A DNA stretch of 64,000 bases from an uncultured Desulfovibrio sp. (GTDB lineage Bacteria > Desulfobacterota > Desulfovibrionia > Desulfovibrionales > Desulfovibrionaceae). How positions within the stretch are numbered: position 1 is the stretch's first letter; the number at the start of each line of letters is the position of its first letter. Position numbers and translations under genes: made by a program. Shown piece after piece: positions 1 to 8,111 of this stretch. The notes below the pieces were generated by a model. That model was not told where the DNA came from, ran no database searches, and was given only the letters and a program-made list of their open reading frames with translations. The stretch is from the NCBI RefSeq assembly GCF_944324525.1, contig NZ_CALUWS010000006.1, forward strand, positions 22,151-86,150. The letters are read 5' to 3'.

Positions 1-341
1 TCCTTCAGCAGGGCGGCCAGTTCGCGTTCCGGCGCTCCCCAGCGCTGATCTTCCAGCACGATGAGGGCCATGTCCACTTCCTCGAGCGTGCGCAGGCTGC
101 GGGCCACGCGTTGCGCGCCCAGTTCCCCCGCGTCATCCAGGCCGGGCGTGTCCAGCAGCACCACAGGGCCCAGCGGGGCCAACTCCATCACTTTTTCCAC
201 CGGGTCGGTGGTCGTGCCGGGCACCGGCGAGACGAGGGCCGCATCCTGTCCGCACAAGGCGTTGCACAGACTGGACTTCCCGGCATTGCGGCGGCCGAAG
301 AGACCGATATGCAGCCGCTGGGGACGACGGGCATCAGACAT
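1..341 (-). CDS. hydF: [FeFe]-hydrogenase maturation GTPase HydF (N-terminal part, runs off the window)
   Basis: The frame read leftwards from an ATG at 341 encodes a GTPase N-terminus and is still open at base 1. I can read a P-loop GRRNAGKSS (about residues 17-25), a switch-I stretch TTTDP and a DTPGLDD motif. These are the G1, G2 and G3 motifs of the TrmE/Era-like HydF GTPase. HydF is the scaffold on which the 2Fe subcluster of [FeFe] hydrogenase is built before transfer to the apoenzyme. The start overlaps the hydE stop by 8 bases, which indicates translational coupling, and hydE is the expected partner. The C-terminal cluster-binding domain lies outside the window. Identification is firm from motifs plus neighbours; the rest of the gene cannot be judged. 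Confidence 0.9.
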   Translation of the reverse strand, partial: MSDARRPQRLHIGLFGRRNAGKSSLCNALCGQDAALVSPVPGTTTDPVEKVMELAPLGPVVLLDTPGLDDAGELGAQRVARSLRTLEEVDMALIVLEDQRWGAPERELAALLK

Positions 342-1314
342 GGGCGGGATCTCCTGCCGGAGGGGCGGCGGGCAGACGGTGCCGCAGCCCGGCGGCGGTT
401 ATGGCGTGGCGGGCGGCGGCAAGGCTCACCTGCGCCTTGTTGTCGTAAATGCGGTAGGCCGAACGGCAGGCGGGCGGCGTGAAGGAGGGCATGAGCACGT
501 TGGCCCCGGCCAGCAGGCCCTGACGCTGTCCGTCCGCGGGGGAGAGGCTCGCCAGCGCCGTGGTGGCGGGCAGGTGCGCCGTGGGCAGGACAAGACGCAG
601 GACGGCCAGCACCCGCAGGGTCAGCGGCACGTCGCCACGGGGCGCATGGGCCAGCGGCGTTTCGGTCTGCGGGATAAAGGGGCCCACGCCGCACATGGCC
701 ACGCCCAGCCGCCGCACCAGCAGGATGTCGTCCGCCAGCGACGTGGGACGCTGCCCCGGCACGCCCACCAGAAAGCCGGACCCCACCTCGTAACCCAGCT
801 CCGCCAGCCATTCCAGCGCCCGCAGGCGTTCCGCCAGCCGGTGACCGGGATGCAGGCGGGCATACAGGGCCGCATCCGCCGTCTCATGCCGCAACAAGAA
901 GCGGTCCGCGCCGGCTTCCCGCCAGCAGGCATAATGCTCGCGCGGCACTTCTCCCACGCTGAGGGTCACGGCAAGCCCCAGCTCGGCCTTGACCCACCTG
1001 ACGATGCCGGCCAGCCAGTGCGGCGGGCGCTCCCATTCGCCGGATTGCAGGACGAGGGTATCCACCCCGGCGGCGGCCGCCTGCCGGGCGGCGGCCAGGA
1101 TCTGTCCCTCCGTCAGGCAGTAGCGCCGCAGCTCGCGGTTGGCGCGCTGCAGGCCGCAGTAGCGGCAGTTGCGGCGGCAGAGGTTGGAGAATTCCAGCAG
1201 GCCGCGCACGAAGACGTGCCGCCCCACGGCGGCGCGGCGCTGTTGCTGCGCCGCCGCCCGCAGTTCGGGCCACGGCATGCGGAAAAGCAGTTCGAGGATC
1301 TGGCGGCGGTTCAT
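334..1314 (-). CDS. hydE: [FeFe]-hydrogenase maturase HydE (radical SAM)
   Basis: A 326-residue radical SAM protein. The cluster motif CRRNCRYC (CX3CX2C) lies at about residues 45-52, following FVRGLLEFSNL as in HydE and BioB relatives. HydE acts with HydF and HydG to make the diiron ligand set of [FeFe] hydrogenase. I chose the ATG at 1314 (MNRRQILELLF) because the frame extends upstream to 1491 only by running through a dispersed repeat whose translation is unlike any HydE. The gene sits between the [FeFe] hydrogenase and hydF on the same strand and overlaps hydF by 8 bases. No hydG is visible in the window. Length is slightly short for the family but the core is complete. Confidence 0.92.
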   Translation of the reverse strand: MNRRQILELLFRMPWPELRAAAQQQRRAAVGRHVFVRGLLEFSNLCRRNCRYCGLQRANRELRRYCLTEGQILAAARQAAAAGVDTLVLQSGEWERPPHWLAGIVRWVKAELGLAVTLSVGEVPREHYACWREAGADRFLLRHETADAALYARLHPGHRLAERLRALEWLAELGYEVGSGFLVGVPGQRPTSLADDILLVRRLGVAMCGVGPFIPQTETPLAHAPRGDVPLTLRVLAVLRLVLPTAHLPATTALASLSPADGQRQGLLAGANVLMPSFTPPACRSAYRIYDNKAQVSLAAARHAITAAGLRHRLPAAPPAGDPAHV

Positions 1315-1380
1315 AGTGCGGGAAAGCGGTCGGACAACGGACTGGACAGGCGGGGAATGACGGAAGGCAGGAGGCCGCCC

Positions 1381-1493
1381 GTATGAGCATTTTTCGTGTG
1401 AAACACTTCGCGTTTCACACCGTACGGCCTGGCGTTTCGCGGAAAAAACGCGGTTTTTCCGCTCACGTTCGGCCAAAGACAAAATACTCATAC
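1381..1493. repeat. Family A hairpin repeat, copy A1
   Basis: A 113-bp intergenic element bounded by a 13-bp terminal inverted repeat with one mismatch (GTATGAGCATTTT at the left, AAAATACTCATAC at the right). Inside are a hairpin built on GTGTGAAAC / GTTTCACAC and a second one on GCGGAAAAA / TTTTTCCGC. The same internal modules recur at 33530, 36797, 47152, 59602, 59786 and 62138. It lies between the hydrogenase gene and hydE, inside an otherwise co-directional gene string. Confidence 0.8.
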
Positions 1494-1514
1494 AAGCGAC
1501 CCCCTGCCGGGAGA

Positions 1515-2969
1515 TCAGCCGCGCGGCGCGCTGTCCGGCGAGGACTGGGCAAAGCGATCCACCAGCCGGGCGGCCTTGTCCGCCTCGGCCAGCACGCCCG
1601 CGCCGCCCACGCAGCCGCCCACGCAGGTCATAACCTCGATGAGGTTGCCGGGGCAGCTGCCGTCGATGTAAGACTGCATCTTGCGCAGAGCCTGCAGGGA
1701 AAGGCCGTTGATGAAGATGGGGCGTACGTCCTCCCGTTCGCTCACCACCTTCTTGACCGCCGCGGCCACGCCGCCGGAGATGGCGTAGCCGCGTCCGGCC
1801 CCGCTGGCATTGCCCAGCCCGGCCTCGGCGCAGTCTTCCACCACGATGCCCTTGGCGTCCAGCAGCGCGCCGACCTCCTCGAAGGTCAGCACGAAGTCCA
1901 CCAGCGGATCGTTGAGTCCTTCAGTGCGCTTGGCGACGCACGGGCCGAGGAAGACGTTGATGGTCTCGGGGTGGGCCTGACGCGAGAGCTCGGCCGTGTA
2001 ATGCATGGGCGTGCGCGTCTCGGAGACGAAGGGGAGCAGGTTGGGCGCATGACGGCGCACCGCCTCCACATAGGCCGGACAGCAGGAGGTGGTCATGAAT
2101 TTGTCGCCGCGCGCCATGCGTTCCACGAATTCCTCGGCTTCCTTCTGACTGGTGACGTCCGCGCCGGAGGCCACTTCCATGACCTCGTCAAAGCCCAGTT
2201 CCTTGAGCGCGGTGATGATGCGCGGCAGGCCGCCCTTGAACTGGCCGACCATGGCCGGGGCCACCAGCGCCGTCACATGGGCCTCGCTGCGCAGGGCCTG
2301 CAGCACTTCCAGCACCTCGCTGCGCTCCATGACCGCGCCGAAGGGACAGGCCCGCATGCAGCGGCCGCAGCTCGTGCACTTGTCGAAATCGATCTCCGCG
2401 CGGCCTTCGGGGCCCTTGTGGATGGCCTGCACCGGGCAGGCGGCCTCACAGGGGACATTCAGGCGCACGATGGCCTGATAGGGGCAGTGCTCATGGCATT
2501 GTCCGCAGTTGCGGCACTTGTTTGCGTCGATATAGGAACGCCCCTGCGCAAAGGATATGGCCCCGAAACGGCAGCTCCCGGCGCAGGAACGCGCCACGCA
2601 GCCCTGACAGGCGTCGCTGACGAAATAGCGGGCCTTCATGCAGCCGTGACAGGCGATGTCGCAGACGGTCAGGATGGGCCAGTTGGGCGTCTGGTCGGCC
2701 AGGGCCTGTTCGGCCAGGTCGCGCAGGGGCACGCTGTCGTCCGTCTGATCTTCCAGCCGGAAGCCCAGTGCCGCTATGATGCGTTCGCGCAGGATGGCCC
2801 TGTCCTTGTAGATGCAGCAGCGCGTCTGCTCATTGCCGTTGCGCGGCCGCATGACGAAGGGGATGTTGTCGATGCTCTCGACCAGACGATCTTCCCAGAA
2901 TGCCCGGGCAATGTGACCGATGACGCCGAGGCGCAGGGCACAGACCATATTCTTGTTTTGCAGGGTCAT
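1515..2969 (-). CDS. Monomeric [FeFe] hydrogenase, group-B-like
   Basis: A 484-residue iron-only hydrogenase. The N-terminal half carries many cysteines arranged as ferredoxin-like repeats, for example CRNCGQCHEHCP and CTSCGRCMRACP. The catalytic half has the three H-cluster signatures: TSCCPAY (L1, including the proton-relay Cys), GPCVAKRTE (L2) and EVMTCVGGCVGG (L3). L2 has Gly where the well-studied group A enzymes have Met (MPC), and L1 ends in AY rather than GW. Both are features of the poorly characterised group B. There is no signal peptide, so a cytoplasmic enzyme is likely. The start is an ATG preceded by AGGAGATGAC. Its maturases hydE and hydF follow on the same strand. Physiological direction (H2 uptake, evolution or sensing) cannot be told from sequence. 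Confidence 0.88.
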   Translation of the reverse strand: MTLQNKNMVCALRLGVIGHIARAFWEDRLVESIDNIPFVMRPRNGNEQTRCCIYKDRAILRERIIAALGFRLEDQTDDSVPLRDLAEQALADQTPNWPILTVCDIACHGCMKARYFVSDACQGCVARSCAGSCRFGAISFAQGRSYIDANKCRNCGQCHEHCPYQAIVRLNVPCEAACPVQAIHKGPEGRAEIDFDKCTSCGRCMRACPFGAVMERSEVLEVLQALRSEAHVTALVAPAMVGQFKGGLPRIITALKELGFDEVMEVASGADVTSQKEAEEFVERMARGDKFMTTSCCPAYVEAVRRHAPNLLPFVSETRTPMHYTAELSRQAHPETINVFLGPCVAKRTEGLNDPLVDFVLTFEEVGALLDAKGIVVEDCAEAGLGNASGAGRGYAISGGVAAAVKKVVSEREDVRPIFINGLSLQALRKMQSYIDGSCPGNLIEVMTCVGGCVGGAGVLAEADKAARLVDRFAQSSPDSAPRG

Positions 2970-3025
2970 GTCATCTCCTGAAAAAAGGTCGAAGGAGGAG
3001 TTTCGTCCCGCAGGAACGGACCTTC

Positions 3026-3784
3026 TCAGCGCAAAACCGGTTTGCGGCTTCGCAGCATGGGCTTGCCGAGGCGCAACTCTTCCATGATGCGCGGGATCTC
3101 CGCCGCGCGTTCATCCGTGCCGCGCAGCAGAACCAGAACAAGATATAATTTGCCGCTGCGCTCCATGCGGGTGCGCAGTCCTCTGCCTTCCAGCCGCTGG
3201 CGCAGATCGTCCACCGAGGCCTCGTCCCGGAAGGCCCCCACCTGAAAAACATAGTCATGCATGGTGGCGGGCGCGGGCGGCGGGGCCTGCTGCCCTTCGG
3301 GCACGGCGGCCTGCATGCCCGGCGGCATGGGCGGCGTCTGGGGAGCGCCGGGAGCCGCCTGCCCCTGAGCGGGCTGCGGCGGCACCGCCGGCGGCAGCGG
3401 CGGGCTGGCCAGCTCCACCGTTTCGCCGGGCGCGGCACGCAGTACGCGGGAAAAACGCAGCTCCTCGGCGGAAAGGATGCCCTCCGGCTCCCCGTCCGCA
3501 TCGCCCGGCTCCTGTTCCGGGGCCTCCGTCCCGGCAACGGCGCTTTCCGTGTCGGTCTCGCCGTCGGGACGCACGTTTCGGGGCGCGTCGCTGCTGTCGG
3601 TGCTCATGGGCGTGCTGCTTTCCCACTGGCTGCGGCCGAACATGACGCCGACCAGATAGGAGGAAGATATGGCGACCAGCGCCAGAAAAAGTACGGCCAG
3701 CATGGAAGGCAGCGTCAGCGGGATACCCGGGCGCGCGGCTTCCTCCTTGCCGGGGGTCTTTTTCGGGCGGAGGGTATTGGACAT
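3026..3784 (-). CDS. SPOR-domain membrane protein
   Basis: A 252-residue protein with a short cytoplasmic N-terminus, one membrane helix at about residues 22-45 (LTLPSMLAVLFLALVAISS), a Pro/Glu-rich linker, and a C-terminal SPOR domain (about 172-245) beginning HDYVFQVGAFRDE. SPOR domains bind denuded glycan strands of peptidoglycan, often at the division septum. The start chosen is the ATG at 3784 with an AGGAG just upstream. The open frame extends further upstream into unlike sequence. It is 56 bp upstream of the hydrogenase gene on the same strand, but nothing suggests a functional link. This is a bitopic topology as in FtsN or DedD; the exact role is unknown. Confidence 0.8.
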   Translation of the reverse strand: MSNTLRPKKTPGKEEAARPGIPLTLPSMLAVLFLALVAISSSYLVGVMFGRSQWESSTPMSTDSSDAPRNVRPDGETDTESAVAGTEAPEQEPGDADGEPEGILSAEELRFSRVLRAAPGETVELASPPLPPAVPPQPAQGQAAPGAPQTPPMPPGMQAAVPEGQQAPPPAPATMHDYVFQVGAFRDEASVDDLRQRLEGRGLRTRMERSGKLYLVLVLLRGTDERAAEIPRIMEELRLGKPMLRSRKPVLR

Positions 3785-4026
3785 GGAAGCTCCTTGGGCC
3801 GTGTTCTCTCTGTTTGCCGTCGTAAGACATAACCTGACGGGTCCTGAAGGTAAAGAGAGGCGCGCCGGGCCCGCCGGATGCCGGGGCGGCGGCATTGACT
3901 TTGCAACGCTTCAACGTACAATGCGCCCGCCTGGCGCGCGCCTTGCGCATCCCCGTTCGGAAGGATGGCAGGGCGCTCCCTGTTTACGGCGTCTGGCCGA
4001 ACATCCAGCCTCACGGAGGAAGCAGA

Positions 4027-5943
4027 GTGGCGAAAAACCGTGCCTTGCAGCAGTGGCGTGTGGAAGATTCCATCGAACTTTACGGCATCCGCAACTGGGG
4101 GGCCGGATATTTCAATGTGGCCGACAACGGCGATGTGGTCGTCTGCCCACAGGGGCCCAAGGGGCCGCAGATCCCCATCATGGAGATCATCGCCGGCCTG
4201 CATGAGCGCGGCTATGACATGCCCGTCCTCCTGCGCGTGGAAAATATCCTGGACGCGCGTATCAGCAATATCCATGACTCCTTCCGCAAGGCCATCAAAA
4301 ATCTGGGCTACAAGGGGCAGTACCGCGGCGTCTTCCCCATCAAGGTCAATCAGCAGCAGCAGGTGGTGGAAAAGATCGCCCAGTTCGGCGCCAATTATCA
4401 CCACGGGCTGGAAGTGGGCTCCAAGGCCGAGCTCATCGCCGCCGTCTCCCTCATGCGCGACACGGAAGCCTGCCTGATCTGCAACGGTTACAAGGATGAG
4501 GAATTTTTCGACCTCGGCCTGCAGGCCCAGCGGCTGGGCTTCAACGTCCACTTCGTCATGGAGATGCCCGGCGAGCTGGACCTGCTGCTGGAACGCAGCA
4601 AGGCGCTGGGCGTGCGCCCCAATATCGGCGTGCGGGCCAAGCTGGCCGTCAAGGCCGGCGGCCACTGGACCGATTCCGGCGGCGAGCGTTCGACCTTCGG
4701 TCTCGGCGCTTCGCAGATCGTGGATATCGTGGACAAGCTCAAGGCGCAGGGCATGCTCGACTGCTTCCGCCTGCTGCATTACCACCTCGGCTCGCAGCTC
4801 TCCAACATCCGCGACATCCGGCGCGGCGTCATGGAAGGCGCGCGCCTCTACGTGGGCCTCGTGCAGGAAGGCGCGCCCATGGGCTACCTCGATCTGGGCG
4901 GCGGCCTGGCCGTGGACTATGACGGCTCGCACACCAACTACATCTCCTCCCGCAACTACACGCTGGACGAATACAGCACCGACGTCGTGGAAGCCATCAT
5001 GAGCATCCTCGACGAGCAGGATATCCCCCATCCGCACATCATCACGGAGTCCGGCCGCGCCACCGTGGCCTACTATTCCGTCCTGCTCTTCAATATCCTG
5101 GACGTGAGCGCCGTGGAGGAAGTGCAGCTGCCCGAGACCCTCGGAGAAGAGACGCCCGAACCCGTGCGCAACCTGCGCGAAGTGCTCTCCGGCATCACCC
5201 TGCGCAACCTTCAGGAATGCTATAACGACGCCATCTACTACCGGGACGAGATGCGGCAGCTCTTTTCCGCCGGCCGCGTGAACCTGCGGCAGCGCACGCT
5301 CTCCGAACGCTTCTTCTGGGCCATCATGCTGCGCATCGCCGAAGAAAAGCGCCGCCTCAAGACCGTCCCCCGCGACCTGCAGGACATCGACGCCAGCCTG
5401 GCGGACATCTACTACGGCAACTTCAGCGTGTTCCAGTCCCTGCCGGACTCCTGGGCCATCGATCAGCTCTTCCCCATCATGCCCATCCACCGGCTGAACG
5501 AGTTCCCCTCGCGCCAGGGCATCATCTCGGACATCACCTGCGACTCCGACGGCCGCATCGACCACTTCATCGACCCGCAAGGCCTCAAGCATACCCTCGA
5601 CCTGCACCCCCTGCGCGACGGCGAGGAATACTACCTCGGAGCCTTCCTCGTGGGGGCCTATCAGGAGACCCTCGGCGACCTGCATAACCTCATGGGCGAC
5701 ACCAACGTCGTCTCCATCCGCTGCGCCGACGACGGCAGCTACGAATACGTCCGCGAGATCCGCGGCGACTCCGTGGCCGATATCCTGAGCTACGTGGAAT
5801 ACGATCCCCGCCGCATCCTCGATGAACTGCGCAGCACCGCCGAACGCGCCGTGCGTGAAAAACGCATCTCCCCCAGCGACCGCTACGCCATCCTCCAATG
5901 CTTCGAGGACGGCCTGCGCGGCTATACCTATTTTGAAAGATAA
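4027..5943 (+). CDS. speA: Biosynthetic arginine decarboxylase
   Basis: A 638-residue fold-III PLP decarboxylase that converts arginine to agmatine, the first step of the agmatine route to putrescine and spermidine. The PLP lysine motif GVFPIKVNQQQQ is near residue 100, and HYHLGSQLSNI and DLGGGLAVDYDGS follow in the expected order. Length matches the SpeA family. I place the start at the GTG at 4027 (VAKNRALQQW, 'RVEDS' following), because ACGGAGGA sits 6-7 bases upstream; the frame continues open to 3895 but that part is not SpeA-like. The gene is divergent from the SPOR-domain gene and is followed by a repeat and then a good terminator. Confidence 0.95.
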   Translation: MAKNRALQQWRVEDSIELYGIRNWGAGYFNVADNGDVVVCPQGPKGPQIPIMEIIAGLHERGYDMPVLLRVENILDARISNIHDSFRKAIKNLGYKGQYRGVFPIKVNQQQQVVEKIAQFGANYHHGLEVGSKAELIAAVSLMRDTEACLICNGYKDEEFFDLGLQAQRLGFNVHFVMEMPGELDLLLERSKALGVRPNIGVRAKLAVKAGGHWTDSGGERSTFGLGASQIVDIVDKLKAQGMLDCFRLLHYHLGSQLSNIRDIRRGVMEGARLYVGLVQEGAPMGYLDLGGGLAVDYDGSHTNYISSRNYTLDEYSTDVVEAIMSILDEQDIPHPHIITESGRATVAYYSVLLFNILDVSAVEEVQLPETLGEETPEPVRNLREVLSGITLRNLQECYNDAIYYRDEMRQLFSAGRVNLRQRTLSERFFWAIMLRIAEEKRRLKTVPRDLQDIDASLADIYYGNFSVFQSLPDSWAIDQLFPIMPIHRLNEFPSRQGIISDITCDSDGRIDHFIDPQGLKHTLDLHPLRDGEEYYLGAFLVGAYQETLGDLHNLMGDTNVVSIRCADDGSYEYVREIRGDSVADILSYVEYDPRRILDELRSTAERAVREKRISPSDRYAILQCFEDGLRGYTYFER

Positions 5944-5952
5944 AGGGAATTT

Positions 5953-6090
5953 GGGGGGAAGGGCCCCTTTGTGGACAAAGGGGCCCTTCCCCCCACACCC
6001 CCCATCCCCCCAAAAACCTTACTTGTTCAGGTGCAAACCGTCGCGGCATACAGGCCGTCGCCCGACCTCACGCCAGCCAAACTCTGTGCA
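5953..6090. repeat. Family B hairpin repeat, copy B1
   Basis: A perfect 18-bp inverted repeat (5953-5970 and 5977-5994) with a 6-base loop GTGGAC. After it come C-tracts (ACACCCCCCATCCCCCC) and a less structured tail ending CCAGCCAAACTCTGTGCA. The copy at 24736 shares the same hairpin, the same C-tracts and the same final CCAGCCAAAC-CTGT-CA block, so the unit is about 135 bp and not just the hairpin. Confidence 0.8.
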
Positions 6091-6128
6091 AAGAGGCCGG
6101 ACAGTTTTCGCTGTCCAGCCTCTTTTTT
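6091..6128 (+). terminator. Rho-independent terminator of speA
   Basis: AGAGGCCGGACAG, a short TTTTCG loop, CTGTCCAGCCTCT, then a run of six T. This is a canonical intrinsic terminator on the plus strand, about 150 bp after the speA stop, immediately beyond the repeat. Confidence 0.85.
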
Positions 6129-6223
6129 CATGCCGGGGGGGCGTGACAGACGCGCGGCGTCTTGCGGGGCTGCGTCGCCATGCGCTGATCTGAATAAAAG
6201 TTTTGGGAAGGGAGAGGGGGAGC

Positions 6224-6276
6224 GCGAGGGGGAGAGGGAGAACCGTTTTTCAAAACGGTTTCCCTCTCCCCCTCGC
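6224..6276. repeat. Long near-perfect inverted repeat
   Basis: Left arm GCGAGGGGGAGAGGGAGAAC plus CGTTTT; the right arm is its complement with a single extra base in the left arm. This gives a stem of about 25 bp with almost no loop. It is followed by an A-run on the plus strand, so it is not an ordinary terminator in either direction. The purine-rich arm (AGGGGGAGAGGGAG) is strongly strand-asymmetric. Confidence 0.65.
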
Positions 6277-6298
6277 AAAAAATATTCCCTTACGAAAG

Positions 6299-6341
6299 AG
6301 AGGCCGGTTTTCCCGCGTATCGCGCGGGAAAACCGGCCTCT
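6299..6341 (-). terminator. Terminator of the CoADR-like gene
   Basis: A 19-bp stem (AGAGGCCGGTTTTCCCGCG and its complement) with a tiny loop, 28 bp beyond the stop of the minus-strand gene at 6370. A short pyrimidine stretch CTCTCTTTC follows on the minus strand. Confidence 0.7.
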
Positions 6342-6369
6342 TGCAAGCGCAGGGGATACCTGTCAGGCG

Positions 6370-8079
6370 TTAGGGCTTGAGGCCCATTTTCATGACGGCC
6401 TGCATGCCGCCCATGCTGTTGGAGAGGTCGGAGACGCCGTGGCGGGCCAGTACGAGCAGGGTGTCGTAGGCGCGCAGGCCGGTATTGCAGATGAGGGCCA
6501 CCGGGCGGTCCTTGGGCACTTCATTGATGCGGGCGCGGATCTCTTCCAGCGGGATGGAGTGCCAGTCGGGGTATTGTTCCTGCACGGCCTTGCCGGCCTT
6601 GGCCGGGCGGGCGTCGATGAAGAAGACGTTGTTGTCCGCGCGGTTCTGCCAGAGTTCCATGAATGTGTCGGCGGTGATGGGGGTGAAGCGGCCGGCCAGC
6701 ACGTTGTCGGCCACGTTGGCCACCACGTTGACCACGTCCATGGCGCCGGCAAAGGGCGGGGCGTAGCTGATCTCGAGGTTGGAGATGTCGTCCACCGTGG
6801 GTTTGGCGAACTGGAGAGCGCCGGCCACGGCGTCGATGCGGGCCTTGAGGGCGTCGCCGGCGGTGCAGGCTCCCTGCATGCCGAGGACGCGGCGGCTGGC
6901 CTTATCCACTACGATCTCAAGGCTCATGAGTTCCTTTTCGGGGTAGAAGTGAGCGCGGTCCACCTGTTCCACGCTGACGGACACGGCGTCGAAGCCTTCC
7001 TTGCGGGCCTTGTCGATGGTGAGGCCCACGCCGCAGAAGGACATGTCGAAGAGTTTGACGATCCAGGTGCCCACATAGCCGGGGAAGGTGGCCTTGCCGC
7101 CGGCAAGGTTGGTGCCGATGACGCGGCCCTGCCGGTTGGCCATGCTGCCCAGGGGCAGGTAGCCCGGTTTGCCGGTGATGAGGTTGGGGATGGAGACGCA
7201 GTCGCCGCCGGCGTAGATGTCCGGGTCGGAGGTCTGCATGTATTCATTGACGGCAATGGCGCCGAAGGGGGTGACGTCGAGGCCGGCATCCTTGGCAAGC
7301 TGGCCGTTGGGCGTGAAGCCGGCGGCAAAGATGACGAGCTGGGCCTCGATCTCCCGCTTGTCGGTCACGACCTTGCAGACCTTGCCGTCCTTGCCTTCCA
7401 GGCGCAGCACCTTTTCGCCGGTGTACACGTCGGCATTATGCTTGGTGCAGTCCACGGCGGCCATGCGGGCGAGCTGGGCGGAGAGCACGCCGGGCAGGAT
7501 CTGATCCATCATTTCCACCACGGAGACCTTGACGCCCCACATGTCCGCCAGGGCCACGGCCGCTTCCAGACCGATGAAGCCGCCGCCCACGACCACGGCC
7601 TGTTTGACGGAGCCGTTCTCGCAGGCATGGCGGATGGTCTCCGCGGCTTCCAGACGGGTCAGGGAGAGGACGTTGCCGAGGTCACGGCCTTCCACCGGAG
7701 GCACGCGCGGGGTCGCGCCGGTGGCGAGCACCAGTTTGTCGTAGGAGAGGGTATCTTCCTGACCGGTCACTACGTTTTTGACGCGCACGGTCTTGGCCGC
7801 GCGGTCGATGGCGGTGGCGCGCGTCTGGATGCGCACGGTCACGTCCTTGAGTTCGGCAAAGAATTTGGGATCGCGGATGACGTTGTAGGGCGTGGCGCGC
7901 AGGTCGTTGACCGTGTTCACTTCGCCGGAGACGTAGTAGGGGATGCCGCAGCCGCCGTAGGAGATGTTGACGTTTTCGTCGATGAGGGTCACCTCGGCGT
8001 CGGGCAGGAGGCGTTTGCAGCGGCAGGCCGCCTTGGGACCAAGAGCAACGCCGCCGATAACAAGGATCTTCTGAGGCAT
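6370..8079 (-). CDS. CoA-disulfide-reductase-like flavoprotein with C-terminal rhodanese domain
   Basis: A 569-residue fusion. Residues 1-450 are a pyridine-nucleotide-disulfide oxidoreductase: an FAD-binding N-terminus ILVIGGVALGPKAA, a redox Cys in ISYGGCGIPYY (about residue 43) and an FAD motif DIYAGGDCVSI. Residues 465-569 are a rhodanese domain with the candidate persulfide Cys in LICNTGLRAYD. The same architecture is found in NAD(P)H CoA-polysulfide or persulfide reductases, which suit a sulfur-metabolising anaerobe. The start at 8079 has AGGAG eight bases upstream, and that AGGAG pairs with CTCCT in a small hairpin (8088-8100). It lies 32 bp downstream of selB on the same strand and may be cotranscribed. 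The substrate is inferred. Confidence 0.85.
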   Translation of the reverse strand: MPQKILVIGGVALGPKAACRCKRLLPDAEVTLIDENVNISYGGCGIPYYVSGEVNTVNDLRATPYNVIRDPKFFAELKDVTVRIQTRATAIDRAAKTVRVKNVVTGQEDTLSYDKLVLATGATPRVPPVEGRDLGNVLSLTRLEAAETIRHACENGSVKQAVVVGGGFIGLEAAVALADMWGVKVSVVEMMDQILPGVLSAQLARMAAVDCTKHNADVYTGEKVLRLEGKDGKVCKVVTDKREIEAQLVIFAAGFTPNGQLAKDAGLDVTPFGAIAVNEYMQTSDPDIYAGGDCVSIPNLITGKPGYLPLGSMANRQGRVIGTNLAGGKATFPGYVGTWIVKLFDMSFCGVGLTIDKARKEGFDAVSVSVEQVDRAHFYPEKELMSLEIVVDKASRRVLGMQGACTAGDALKARIDAVAGALQFAKPTVDDISNLEISYAPPFAGAMDVVNVVANVADNVLAGRFTPITADTFMELWQNRADNNVFFIDARPAKAGKAVQEQYPDWHSIPLEEIRARINEVPKDRPVALICNTGLRAYDTLLVLARHGVSDLSNSMGGMQAVMKMGLKP

Positions 8080-8111
8080 GGCATGTTCTCCTGTTAGGAG
8101 TTGAGGGGGAA

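Noticed and set aside
1314-1491. A longer N-terminus for HydE starting at 1491
   Set aside because: The extra 59 residues are encoded by the family A repeat and have no counterpart in HydE proteins. The same reasoning shortens eno, comM and htpG.
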